A stretch of DNA of 64,000 bases from Plumapathes pennacea (taxonomy: Eukaryota > Cnidaria > Anthozoa > Antipatharia > Myriopathidae): NCBI GenBank assembly GCA_964036295.1, contig OZ038462.1, positions 18,295,264 to 18,359,263 on the forward strand, in the 5' to 3' direction. The notes beneath the pieces were generated by a model. The model saw nothing but the letters and a program-made list of their open reading frames with translations, was not told the DNA's origin and searched no databases. Below are positions 20,708-31,251 of this stretch, piece by piece. A program made the position numbers and the translations under genes. The first letter of the stretch is position 1, and each line of letters begins with the position of its first letter.

Positions 20708-22746
20708 GTCTATAAAACGAAGACCGAAGACTGAAGACCCAAAAACGAAGACCCCCCTTTTTTTCTGTTGTATCATCATGAAAAGTCACGAAATGTCGTA
20801 AAACACAACTTATACAACGAAAGGACCATTCAGCGTTGAAATAACCAGGGTCTTCGTTTTATAGTTTACCCCCACCAAAACTACAAAACGAAGACCCCCT
20901 TCAAATCGGCTCAAAATTTCGTAAACAACCTTAAATGCGCTCGAAAACTACATTTGAGCAACCAAAAACACTAGAAACGCGCATATCTTAGAAATTTATC
21001 AGGGTCTTCGTTTTATAGTTTACCCCCACCAAAACTATAAAACGAAGACCCCCTCCAATTCGGCTCAAAGTTTCGTAAACAACCTTAAATGTGCTCGAAA
21101 ACTACATTTCAGCAACCAAAAACACTAGAAACGCGCATATCTTATAAATTGATCAGGGTCTTCGTTTTATAGTTTACCCCCACCAAAACTATAAAACGAA
21201 GACCCCCTTCAATTCGGCTCGAGATTTGTAAGACAATGTATAATGCATTCGAAAACTACATTCACTAGAAACACGCATGTCTTAAAAATTGATCGGGGTC
21301 TTCGTTCACCATAGTTTGCCCCCACCAAAACTATAAAACGAAGACACCTTAAAAATGCGCACGGCTAAAAATACGCACACATTTAAGTGCTTGCTGTATT
21401 TTGCGGAGAACAATGAGCAAGTAACATGTTATTCGATCATTTCCGGAAGCTCGTTTGGACAATAGACAATGAATAAATAAACCGGCAAATGAATAAGTCG
21501 ATAAACCGACGCTGTGAGTGGAAGAACTAAAAAGGAAAAACACCGTATCTGAGGATATTAGTATAATTTTTGTCCTTGTCGCATTGAATCAGATTGAATC
21601 AGCACGCTCACACCTTTATTTAACGTTTCTGCATATTAAAGAATCTGACACATCTGCTAAGCGTCATGTATTACCTGACACCCGGCTTTGTTCAAAAATG
21701 TATCATCATCATATCAGCGGAAACCTCGTGTTATCGAGGTTTCTTCTGGCAGTCCATTTAATATGGCTTCAAAACTACCATGTATCATACCTAAAAGTAT
21801 TAACTGTTCGGGCATTTTTGTCTACGATTACCGTAAATTCTTTGACAAAGAAGAAATCAGTAAAGGCAGCTTCGGTTCCGTATACACGGCCAATGTTCCG
21901 AGTGATGATGGTGGGCGCGGTGAGAAAGTTGTGATCAAGAAATTGCTCAGCCAAGACTTGGAAGTTAAGAAGAACTTCGTCAAGAGGCAAGAATCTTACA
22001 GAATCTAAAACACGCAAACATTGTGAGTTTAAAGAGAATTTGCAATGCATCATTCGCCTTGGTAAGGGAATAATTATGTCTTCTTTGACTCTGAGCCCTT
22101 TGGCGGCAAGACCAAAGTCAGCTTCCTCGAGGATTTTGTATCTTATGTTGGACTGCTTTGATTTAGGTTTTGACAGTGCGCATTTGTACAAGAAAGTCTG
22201 CAAAGACATTGCCTTGGCCCTGGAGTACCTGCACGGCAAAATTGGAGGGGGTCTTCGTTTTATAGTTTTGGTGGGGGTAAACTATAAAACGAAGACCCTG
22301 ATCAATTTCTAAGCTATGTGCGTTTCTAGTGTTTTTGGTTGCTCAAATGTAGTTTTCGAGCGCATTTAAGGTTGTTTACGAAACTTTGAGCCGAATTGAA
22401 GGGGGTCTTTGTTTTATAGTTTTGGTGGGGGTAAACTATAAAACGAAGACCCTGATCAATTTCTAGGATTTGCATGTTTCTAGTGTTTTTGGTTGCTGAA
22501 ATGTAGCTTTCGAGCGCATTTGAGGTTGTTTACGAAATTTTGAGCCGATTTGAAGGGGGTCTTCGTTTTGTAGTTTTGGTGGGGGTAAACTATAAAACGA
22601 AGACCCTGGTTATTTCAACGTTGAATGGTCCTTTCGTTGTATAAGTTGTGTTTTACGACATTTCGTGACTTTTCATGATGATACAACAGAAAAAAAGGGG
22701 GGTCTTCGTTTTTGGGTCTTCGGTCTTCGGTCTTCGTTTTATAGAC
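20708..22746. mobile_element. Foldback-like element with captured kinase fragment
   Basis: The two ends (GTCTATAAAACGAAGACCG and its inverse) are near-identical over about 165 bp. Inside each arm lie three or four units of about 150 bp, each bounded by a small palindrome of GGGTCTTCGTTTTATAG and its inverse around TTACCCCCACC. The left arm is 20708-21345 and the right arm 22242-22746. The 0.9-kb centre carries a protein kinase fragment. Such array-type inverted ends are typical of Foldback elements. No transposase was seen, and no unambiguous target duplication was found because the site is itself a repeat array. Confidence 0.75.
21763..22240 (+). pseudogene. Captured protein kinase N-lobe fragment
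   Basis: The frame gives a start-like MASKLPCIIPK, then an ATP-loop region ISKGSFGSVYTA (the first Gly of the loop is replaced). VVIKKLL follows with the ATP-anchoring Lys, then a frameshift, LKHANIVSL, a further shift, VSFLEDFVSYV, and LYKKVCKDIALALEYLHGK. It stops just before the HRD catalytic loop, exactly where the right arm of the foldback begins. Frameshifts and the missing C-lobe make it non-functional. The donor gene is unknown, though the ALALEYLHGK helix and the overall pattern resemble Tyr-kinase-like or Ser/Thr kinases. Confidence 0.7.
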
Positions 22747-22756
22747 AGTTGTGCTT

Positions 22757-23098
22757 TCAAGCGTTGTTCTCTTTGTGGAGTCTTTTCTTCGGCCCACTTT
22801 TCTTTCCGAAGCTCCCATTTTTTTCTTTCAAGCGTTGTTCTCTTTGTGGAGTCTTTTCGTCGCCACGTGATTGTCGTCCTTTCTCTAGACGTATTTGGCG
22901 CTGTTCGATCGTTTCACGATTTCGCCTTGCCCGTGCCTGTTCCCTTCTCTTTTGAAGACGAGCTTCGCGAGACCGTTCTGTTTCAAGTTTTCTAGTTTTC
23001 AAATTCATTTTCGTGAACGCAGTTATGTACAATATTGTTGCTTCGTTCAAATCTTTCTTAAAAATACGGCGGATGCTAGTCGATAATGATTTCGTCAT
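22757..23098 (-). pseudogene. Helitron protein N-terminus
   Basis: The ATG at 23098 opens MTKSLSTSIRRIFKKDL, followed by a highly basic stretch (RLQKRREQARARRNRETIEQ) and entry into the TPQREQRLK repeats. The same N-terminus, decayed, occurs at 57295-57120, and the basic part also at about 54630-54530. This supports the start and the reading direction. The foldback element cuts it off at 22746. Confidence 0.6.
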
Positions 23099-23289
23099 TG
23101 CCTTATTTGGACATTGCCTTAGGCACCTGGCCTAAAAAGGTCGCATCGGACAAACACACAAACAAACACACGAACATTAGATTTCGAGATGGCGACGCGC
23201 TTGGAGTCTTCAAATGAGCCGACTATGCTGCATTAGCGTCGTAAATATTTCCCTCACTTCGTTCGGGGATAAATAGTCCGTAATAATAC

Positions 23290-24044
23290 TCATAGTTATT
23301 TGTCAATGGAGAGGTTCATCGACTGAGAAAATCAATGTTCTAATTCTTCTAAAATAGCAAGGAAACAAACGTATACAGCAAGAAGCCAGCTGAAAGTGTT
23401 TGAATAAATAGAAACTAATAATCTTTTTGAACAGCGTTTTCTATATAGAAAGCATAGTCTCAATACGTGAATGCCTTTTCCTTCTGAAATATTCAATAAA
23501 CACCAGGCGGCTTACAAAGTTGGAACTCTGGAACGATAAACTCATTGATTGCGTTTCCTTCGAACGCTTGATCATTCCAGCGAGTATGTTACATCTCTAG
23601 GTAAAGGAACATAATCCCGATCCTGCATGTGCATGCGCGTTCTTTGATTTTTGTTCCGGGTGTGACAGAATTCAAAGAAAAGTTAGCGGCGGTAAATACA
23701 GTTGAATCTAAAACATCTTTACTGAGTTTTTGCTCAATTTAACCAATTTGAACAAGTTAGCTGTGGTCGAGTGGTTCGGCGATTGATAACTTGATAGTGA
23801 GGCTACTATTTACGACACACAATTCAAAGTTTACAGCGCATGACACATCCAAGGCGGCTCTGGAACCAAGGTCGTGGAATTCAAGTTCAACATGAAGATA
23901 CAAAAAAAACATGGCAACCATCAACGAACTCGGTCTGTAGCTGATTTTTCTACCAAAATATTCATATTCATAGTGCCAAAACTTTTCAAGAAGGCGGGTT
24001 AGTTCGTCAGAATGTGGTAACACTGTAATCCAGATAAGTTTTTC
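23290..24044. other. Intergenic, no gene seen
   Basis: No supported coding region is present. A minus frame at 23757-24023 has no recognised domain. Around 23745-23780 the phrase AACCAATTTGAACAAGTTAG also occurs, diverged, at about 26260, which links this region to the duplicated blocks beside it. Confidence 0.35.
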
Positions 24045-26290
24045 TTGTTGATATCTATTTTGTACTTTGTATTTTGTACTCTCCTTTTACTGTTTATGAG
24101 TGTGTTCTGGGACTGCAAAACCGGAATAGATCTCTGTTCGGTATGTCAAATATGGTACAGTTTTTACGGCAGGCGTGACGTATGCAAATTACAGTGCCGG
24201 TTGTCGTACTTCCATTGGTTTAGAAAATTGATCGTTAGTTTTCCCCAACTCAGATTTGAATAAATGGTCCTTCAGCACACTTTGACTCCGCACAAAGGGA
24301 CATTTAGATACACAATGTTCCTTTAGTTAACCTATATGCACGCTTGCCTATAGAAGCATTAGTTTGACAGATATTGACAAAGGGGCTGTCAGGTGTCCGC
24401 TGAACTGTCAACAGTCAGACCTTGGGTGTTGGCTTTTACCACGGCATTCTTTAATTGGCAGTGTTTATTTGATTACATAAGTTTCGTGAACCAATCAGAA
24501 AGCTTCTAAGTGTCACTTACAAACAAATACAATGTCCGCTGTGGTCATTCTTCAGCTGAGTTTAGTTGAAGTTAATTCAAATTTATTTCAGGTAAGAAAC
24601 ATTTTACTCTGCTTTCTTTTGAATGTGAGGTGGGGCATCATCTGCAATCAAAGTATTCACTGTATCATCTGCGCCTTCGTTTCGTCTGCCGTCGGCGCGA
24701 GAACCGTTCTGATCTTTCCGTACGAGATATTGGAGGCAGCACCCCTGTATTTGCGAAATATCCGGTATATAGATGCAAAGGCTGCGTGATACATCTTATT
24801 AATCGTTGGGATGTTCTATTGAAAGCCGCTTTTTTTTTCTCTGAACGGCAGTGAATAACATTTTACTAAGATTAATTTGAAAAGTCTTCAGATGCTTCCC
24901 CGGATCGCCCGTAAGAGCTTGCGCCGTAAGGCGCTCGCAAATTACTCATTATGTTCGTGGTTTTTGACGCATCACTGAGCACCTCGGAGGATGAGACTTG
25001 ACTGATCCAGTTTTTGAGAAGGACTAAATAGTACTTCAGTACGTATCAGTCAATCGTACCACTAAACTGGCAAAATGTGTGGGTTTGAAAGAGTTGGTTT
25101 GAACGTTTACATTTGTTAGAAATAACTCAAAATGCTGGAAATGGTGTTCCAGGGATTCTAGATTTTAAACATTTTCGGGGGTGTATACCCCCGGATTCTT
25201 TTAATGTGTGCTGCCTTCAGCACTCAAACCATCTCTCAAGTTTTTCTTGTTGATATTTATTTTGTACTTTGTGTTTTGTACTCTCCTTTTACTGTTTGTG
25301 AGTGTGTTCTGGTACATCAAAACCGAAATAGATCTTTGTTCGGCAAATGTCAACTATGGTACTGTAATTACCTCAGGCGTGACGTATGCAAATTACAGTG
25401 CTGGTTGTCGTACTTCTGTTGGTTTAGAAAATTGATCGTTAGTTTTCCCCAACTCGGATTTGAATAAATGGTACTTCAGCACACTTTTAATCTGCACATG
25501 CGGACATTTAGATACACAATGTTCCTTTAGGACCTACATGCACGCTTGCCTGTAGAAGCAGTAGTTTGACAAATATTGACAAAGGCTGTCAGGTGTCCGC
25601 TGACCTGTCAACAGTCAGACCTTGGGTGGCGGCTTTATTCTTTTATTGGCATTGATTATTTGATTACATAAGTTTCGTAAACCAATCAGAAAGCTTCCAA
25701 GTGTCACTTACAAACAAATGGAATGTCCGGCGGAGATGCTTCCCCGGACCCCCCGAAAGAGCTTGACCCGTAAGGCGCTCGCAAATTACTCATTATGTTC
25801 GTGGTTTTTGACGCAGTGGGTCAGATTTTCACTGAGCACCTCGGAGGATGAGACTCGAATGATCCAGTTTTTGATAAGGACTAAATAATACTTCAGCACG
25901 TATCAGTCAATCGTACCACTAAACTGGCAAAATGTGCGGGTTTGAAAGAGCTAACAAAACAATAGTAAGTATTTTATCATTAGAAGATGAGAAAGAAACA
26001 TTTTGAGATCTTAATGCGAGACACTAGATAAGAACAATAATATTCCATAATAGACTTGCTCTGATAACACACGTTACAAACTTCTAGCTGTAAAACTACA
26101 GTAGTGTGGATCAAATAAAATGATTTACAAATTTTACTTTGTAACTATATTCGTTGCGACTCAATGGTCGTTTTGTAGACGTATCAATATTGCAAGTGAC
26201 GGCCTATTAATATTACTAGTGTACATAAATTATAATGTACACTTGCTCTGTTCTGCCTCTAACCAATTCGAACAAATTAGCTGTGATAGT
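24045..26290. repeat. Tandem duplication (two units of about 1.2 kb)
   Basis: 24045-24540 matches 25232-25730, and 24880-25130 matches 25735-25950. Both contain AATAAATGGT and GTCCGCTGA phrases. A relative of the same material lies at 14706-16260. A donor-like CAG|GTAAGAAAC at about 24590 follows a short ATG frame. No intact protein is shared by the copies, so this looks like decayed duplicated DNA, perhaps of gene origin. Confidence 0.6.
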
Positions 26291-26458
26291 GTGGTTCGGC
26301 TCTCTCTCTCTCTGCAAACGAAACTGTAAACGAACTACTAGTTATACAAATATATACAACAAAACTTTCATAGCATGGTTGTATACCTTCCTTAGTATGG
26401 TAAATGAATGGAGATATTTTTGTTCTTTCTCAGGTCGTCGGTTTTGCATCCTACAACA

Positions 26459-27553
26459 ATGAAGGTTCTTTTCCTGGTTCAGTTACTGCTCCACTTCCTT
26501 CTGGCCACAAAAGCCTGCACAGAATTCCGAGTTACCTCTGAGATGGACAAGTCAGTGGCCGTCGGTCGGAGTATGGAATTTATGACCGAAATAAATTCCT
26601 ACGTCATCGTAGAGCCTGAGGGATATCAACACGTTGCGTACGTGCCAGAGAAATGTCGTCAAGGGGTAGCAATGAAGTGGCAAAATCGATATCAAATCGC
26701 ATATATTGATTATTGGCGCTCCCCTTTTGCCGCAGACGGGCGGTGCTGGGCTTTCAGTCGGTGTTCATTGTGTTTCCGGGCTATTCCAAATACCAGGAAG
26801 TTCCGACCCGAAAATGTAAAAACACCGTGTCCCACTTAGGGTTTCCAGTATGGATTCTTGGCAATTTTGGTAGTGTCCAGGAAGTACGAGAAGCTTTAAA
26901 CAGTGGTGCCTCTTTCCCTTTTGTGTGGAAACGCCTTTTCGAAGGTTACCTATTCGAGTTTCACTACTCGGTCATTGACGCAACTGGTGATGGCATTGTC
27001 ATTAAATTCTCTAAAGAGGGAAGGCGAGTATTTAATAATACAGTCGGTATCATGACCAATTCGCCACCCTACGATTTTCATATGACGAATCTCCGTAACT
27101 ACATCCAGCTTTCCAAGTTCGTCCATGAGCCTTTGGTATTGGGGCAAATGGAGTTCAAGCCAGTTGGCCAGGGAACAGCTCTCCTTGGGGTTCCAGGAGA
27201 CTTTACACCTCCATCCCTACTTGTACGTGCCGCTTGCATGGCTAATTTTGCCGACAAAGTCAACACCTCCACAGAAGCTTACTACCTACTTTAAGTAACA
27301 TAAGAAAAAAAGATCTTGCTGCTCTTGTGGAGGATGTATGTATTAATTGTAATTTATGCTGTTCGTGATGTTTATAGTATGCTTTTAACTCTTAAAGTTT
27401 TAGAAAATGGACCTTATTACTATCTAGAATTTTAATATAGTACTTAGCTATTGATTAGTTTAGTTAGTTAGTTTAGTCCAGTTTAGTCAATTATTATTCT
27501 AAGTAGTGTCCACAATTAGCTGGGAAGCTAAACACTCTGACACTTTTAATAAA

Positions 27554-27595
<42 letters not shown>

Positions 27596-27884
27596 AGCAG
27601 TGATGTTGGCTTTTCATGTCCTGAACACTGTTGATATTCCGAAAGGGGTTGCCGCTTCACATGAGCACGAGGGAATAGCCGACTACAGCTCTTGGGTCGT
27701 TGTCAAGGACCTCAAAACCAAGTCGCTCTACTTCCGCACCTATGATGATCTGACCATACGCGTGATCCATCTTGCTAACGTGAGAAATGACGAAAAGCTC
27801 GAGTTGAAAGTGGATAGACCTTTTGGTGGCTTTGAAGACGTTACAGATCAGCTCGACACGCCTGTCGTCAACCTCAGAGCTTAA
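26459..27884 (+). pseudogene. Choloylglycine hydrolase / penicillin acylase family gene, disrupted
   Basis: The ATG at 26459 starts a signal peptide (hydrophobic LFLVQLLLHFLLA) ending at KA|C. The Cys that follows would be the N-terminal nucleophile of this Ntn-hydrolase family after cleavage. Conserved segments follow: VAVGRSMEF, YVIVEPEGY, LSVGV, FPGYSKYQEV, GFPVWILGNF, FEFHYSVIDATGDGIVIKFS, MTNSPPYDFH, and VPGDFTPPSLLVRAA. After the insertion come DIPKGVAASHEHEGIADYSSW and VVKDLKTKSLYFRTYDD, ending at 27884. Two faults break it: a net frame change at about 26735-26780 (several bases missing after DG, then one extra before IVFPGY), and the insertion at 27279-27594. The upstream TTCTTTCTCAG (26434) could be an acceptor for a 5' exon. 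Family members cleave linear amide bonds, for example bile-acid conjugates or acyl-homoserine lactones. The substrate here is unknown. Confidence 0.8.
27279..27594 (+). mobile_element. Retroelement 3'-end insertion in the hydrolase gene
   Basis: This is a 316-bp insertion flanked by AAGC (27275-27278 and 27595-27598). It ends in TTTTAATAAAG followed by a long (TTA)n tail (27555-27594), the signature of a 5'-truncated non-LTR element. Removing it and one AAGC joins ...NTSTEA to VMLAFHVLN in frame. A spliced intron is unlikely because no donor or acceptor sits at the joints. Confidence 0.8.
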
Positions 27885-28123
27885 GGAACTGGCTTGCTAC
27901 GGATACCACATAATATGGAACTGCAGCTAGAGCGTACTGTTATACTGAGAGACACTATATTGTTTTAAGTACAAGTCTTTGTGCGTAATTCACTGGCGTG
28001 GTTCACTAGCTTGTATCGATAAGGGAAACTGCATAAAAGGGTATGGTGTTAAAATTATAACTAAAGTTTGTCCTTTCCTTAGACATGCTGTTTGTTGCAA
28101 TAAAGGTACATAATCATTAACCC

Positions 28124-28296
28124 ACTTGTTTTGTATAATTGACAGAGGTCCAAAAAGAAGGGAAACAAAATTATCAAAAGGGCCAAATTGATTACGAATC
28201 ATTGCAACCACTTCTTTTGTATATTTGACAGAGGTCCAAAATGAAGGGAAAGAAAATTAACAAAAGGGCTAAATTGATTACGAATCAGTGCAATCC
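28124..28296. repeat. 86-bp tandem duplication
   Basis: Two adjacent copies share GACAGAGGTCCAAAA and AATTGATTACGAATCA, with about 10 differences. The minus strand reads ALIRNQFSPF-like phrases in both, perhaps a decayed transposase fragment. No family is assigned. Confidence 0.6.
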
Positions 28297-28826
28297 ATTC
28301 CTTTGCAGTGGTGGCTGAATGGACTTCCCCATTACCGAAGAAAGCGGTCTGGACAGAAGGAACTGAAGTAAAGAAATGAGAAAAAGCAATTTTAGGAACA
28401 AGTTTGACAGCATTCAAGACTTATGGCAAGGATTTATGGTGTCTGACAGTGTCGACTCAATTGCTATGTGGACAAACGCAAACGTTACGGTCAACCCGAT
28501 CAGCTTCACACGATAATAGGGCAACGAAAGAAACAGAAATTTTGGATGGAAAGGTTGACCCAAATCAAACTTCATCCAACATCGTCCAACATCATCCGAT
28601 AGCTGGGTGTCCAAACGAGCGCAAAATGTTGGACCAACATGCTGGCTTCGCTTGGACGGGCCTTAACGTCTACAGCCAATGAGAGCTTGCATTGCAACAG
28701 CAATTAAGATATGAAACTGCAGCTCCAAGCTGTACTATTTTTGATAAAATTCAGCTTAGTCCAGTTTGCCGGCAAATAATATTTCAGATGTGAAAAAGAC
28801 TAGCTCAGTCAACTACTCGGGTGATA
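28297..28826. other. Intergenic with low-order CATCCAACAT repeats
   Basis: At about 28565-28640 CCAACATCGTCCAACATC-type phrases and GTTGGACCAACATG form a small inverted cluster, probably a MITE remnant. No gene is seen. Confidence 0.35.
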
Positions 28827-28950
28827 CAATACAATACAATACAATACTTTATTTAACGTGGAAATACACTCAGCTGGAAGCTAGTTTACAGGTATTCCAC
28901 AACAAAATTCGTAAACTTGATAAAATAGTTCGTCCTAATTAAGTGATATT
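28827..28950 (-). mobile_element. Non-LTR retroelement 3' end (minus), (TATTG)n tail
   Basis: On the minus strand CGTTAAATAAAG runs directly into four or five TATTG units. An AATAAA followed by a short-period tail indicates a 5'-truncated LINE or SINE insertion. The internal boundary is uncertain. Confidence 0.55.
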
Positions 28951-28973
28951 ATCTCGAAACGTTCTGCTCAAAA

Positions 28974-29905
28974 ATGTCGTCAAGTCGAACGAGATTAATT
29001 TTTCTCATTGTTTTCTCACCGCCGTGTTCTTTTCAACAGTCTTCGAGACAAAATAATGCACAGTTCGGCGGTCCAAGACCATGCGTCCGTTGCACGGCTT
29101 TCGCTTTGCAGGACTCATTTTCTTGCGCCCATCCATGTCTCACTCATGACCAGTGCAACTCCAGTTTTGCGATCCTTGAGATTTTGCTGTGCAGATTACG
29201 ACGAGGAATTGACTGAAGAAACTATCGACTTTTGCCTCGGTTCTCCTGCTCTGATGTGTAGATTTGTCGACACTATGCAGGAAGAGGTAAACTAGGCCAC
29301 TCCGTGTAACTTGGATATATCTTAGTGCCATGACTGAGCTTATGGATTACCGAAAAGTCAGCGGTCTGTCAGTGAACGTCATCAGCTGTTTTGCCAGAAC
29401 ATGAAACGTACATGAAACGGTCGCGGAAAACTATTGCCAAAAAGATGAAACTTAAGTGGACAAGAGGTCTTGACATCGACAACCTGGAAGCCAAGGGTTG
29501 CTAGCAAAGGTGATACCCTATCACCTGCCACGGTTCACTTTAGTGCTGGACCGTTGCAAAATTAAATTGAAGATCGTCTCTTCGACCGACCTTACATTTG
29601 CGACACGCTTTTTGGCCACTTACGTAAAAATGTCAGCGTGAAGGGTTCTCGTCCGATGACATACCAGTACCTGACTTTCGAGATGCTAGATAATCACGGA
29701 CCAACGGATGTTTTATAGACCAGAAGATGCTCAAGACCGCTCAGACGTATGTATTTGACTCTGCTCTTAAAACCCGCTGATCTACAGTTGATCGAACAGT
29801 ACCGACAATACGTGGAGACCTCTGTTAAAACCCAAGTGTGCTTATCTTCTGGTGACGCGCAATGGTACACAGTACAGCAAGCTTTGTGACCTGTTATCAA
29901 AGTAA
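28974..29905 (+). pseudogene. Degenerate coding-like region, unrecognised
   Basis: Several short frames on the plus strand look like broken exons: YDEELTEETIDFCLGSPAL (about 29198-29255), RKTIAKKMKLKWTRGLDIDN (29424-29483), and RPYICDTLFGHLRKNVSVKG then MTYQYLTFEMLD (about 29590-29695). LKPADLQLIEQYRQYVET (29770-29823) follows, ending near a GTAAG donor at 29901. Stops and shifts separate them. The composition is protein-like, but I do not recognise a family. It could be a decayed transposon ORF or host gene. Confidence 0.3.
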
Positions 29906-30945
29906 GTTTTCGAAGCTATAGGCAAGCATATTCATCCTACTCGTTACCGGCAAATCATCGAGACGGAAAGTGCCAGTCGAATAGACGCAAACGAACAGGT
30001 GATTACCGAAGATAAAAGCATAGCTCACGAGTCGCGAAACTCTAGTGGTGGAAACAAGCATTTTTTCCTGATTGCTACCATGCTTTTTTAGAGTATCTTG
30101 CATTGATGGCCAGATTGAAGACACAGCTGTATTTTACCATGGTTTTATACTAAGTTGAGTGAAGTGGAAAATAAATGGACTTTTTGTCAAAATGTACTTT
30201 GCAGTGTGTCGTTCTTTGTGGAAAAAATAGTTAAAATCGGACAATTGTTACTGCCGTGATAACGTTCTTTAAATTTATGGCAAAAGAACACATAAATCGC
30301 TTACTTCTTTCCAATGCCCATATTTTCAAGTACTGGAAAAATAGGGAAGAAAGGGGCTTAAAATACCATAAAGAAACCGCAGTTGGTAAATTCTAGCTTT
30401 GTGATATTTTACCATAAATTATGACTTATTTTGGAATGATTTGCACAAAATGGCTATTTGTTTTACCAAAATGTGAGATTTTGTAATATGCACGTCCGTT
30501 TTGTAACGTGTTACTACCAGAAACGTGGGTCGAGAGACATAGCTACGAGTGCTCAAAGGTGCATGCCAAAACTGCGAGGAGAAGAGGTATGCACAGCAGC
30601 GCGAGAGGTGCAAAAGTGCTTAGACTTGCACAACGACGTAAACAAGCATGAGAGCAGCGCCAGTGACAGTGATGGTAAAAACACTCGCATCTTCCCTTAC
30701 ACTTCTTGACTATTTTCGGTGTTACACATATATATGATCGTCTACATAGTCAAACTTGGAAATCAACATAAATCACAGAAATAGTGCTTGTTTTTCTCGT
30801 GCAGATTTTTGCGTGCATTGCTCGAATTTACAGATGAAAACCTCTTAGCATGCACCATGTGACACCGGGTGCTGAAGGCACCGGGCTGACGCCTGTATTA
30901 TTGCCCCCGCAAGCCAAAACTTAAGTAGGCATCCTTGGTGTCCCC
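29906..30945. other. Intergenic with possible exon remnants
   Basis: A plus frame at 30458-30709 has no recognised domain but ends beside a donor-like GATG|GTAAAA. From 30676 a 160-bp dispersed repeat begins that recurs in a Sec16-like intron. Near 30861 CACCGGGTGCTGAAGGCACC could form a small hairpin. Confidence 0.3.
30676..30835. repeat. 160-bp dispersed repeat, copy 1
   Basis: This is similar to 32995-33155 in the same orientation, sharing CTATTTTCGGTG, CATAGTCAAACT and ACATAAATCACA. The second copy lies in an intron of the Sec16-like gene. Confidence 0.6.
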
Positions 30946-30954
30946 GTATATAAG
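30946..30954 (+). promoter_or_regulatory. TATA-like box
   Basis: GTATATAAG lies about 60 bp before an ATG at 31013, in the usual sense for a plus-strand transcript. It stands alone as evidence, and in this AT-rich DNA it could be chance. Confidence 0.3.
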
Positions 30955-31012
30955 TTGTTACATGAAGTAAGAAAATACAGTTCGTATACAGAGAAAAAAT
31001 CGATTACCCAAA

Positions 31013-31059
31013 ATGGCCGCGCAAGGAGGTATCGGGAATTGTGCTAGCTGCAAAGAACA
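31013..31059 (+). CDS. Possible first coding exon, unrecognised
   Basis: ATGGCCGCG opens MAAQGGIGNCASCKE and meets a donor (AACA|GTAAGC) after 47 bp. With the upstream TATA-like box it could be a genuine first exon of a plus-strand gene convergent with the Sec16-like gene. No downstream exon was identified. Confidence 0.25.
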
Positions 31060-31107
31060 GTAAGCATAGCAGAATAAGGAAGAGATACGGAAGAGACGGA
31101 ATAGCGG

Positions 31108-31113
31108 TTTATT
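31108..31113 (-). terminator. Poly(A) signal of the Sec16-like gene
   Basis: AATAAA on the minus strand lies about 140 bp after the TAA stop at 31252-31254 and is the first such signal downstream. Confidence 0.55.
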
Positions 31114-31251
31114 GATTGGTACTCAATATTACACAATTTACCAACTGTCACACCGTGCACAGTATTCGCGAAATGTCATGCATCAATTACTGATCAACTG
31201 CACTAATACAATGTCCCATGCATTCATCGCTCTCAAGTGCAAATGACATAT

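Larger units (their letters stand above)
18638..23269 (-). mobile_element. Helitron with two nested insertions
   Basis: The 5' terminus is at 23269 on the minus strand (TCCCCGAACGAAGTGAGGG, after A). A leader follows, then a Met start at 23098. The coding region begins with a basic N-terminus, continues with Arg/Gln/Glu-rich 23-aa repeats, and reaches a DUF6570-type domain (20417-20000, continuing at 18746-18640). A foldback element interrupts it at 20708-22746 and a TIR element at 18756-19990. The coding block ends at a splice donor (GGGGCAG|GTAAGAAT, about 18637). No Rep or helicase domain and no 3' hairpin-CTRR end were found, so the copy is truncated or continues unseen. Confidence 0.65.

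Noticed and set aside
20230-20801. Plus ORFs of 161-167 aa rich in Phe and Leu
   Set aside because: They are antisense of the 69-bp Helitron coding repeat. The charged repeat on the minus strand recurs at 54.5 and 56.9 kb.
20884-21345. Telomere-like or satellite array
   Set aside because: The units occur in mirror orientation on both sides of one central segment, so they are transposon arms.
20708-22746. CRISPR-like array
   Set aside because: The repeats are about 150 bp with internal palindromes and inverted arms in a eukaryotic setting; no spacers or cas genes.
27279-27594. Possible intron of the hydrolase gene
   Set aside because: There is no GT/AG at the joints. A direct AAGC repeat and a (TTA)n tail fit a retroelement insertion better.
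26459-27884. Bacterial contamination
   Set aside because: The gene lies in continuous DNA with animal-type repeats, carries a retroelement insertion with poly(TTA) tail and has no bacterial neighbours.
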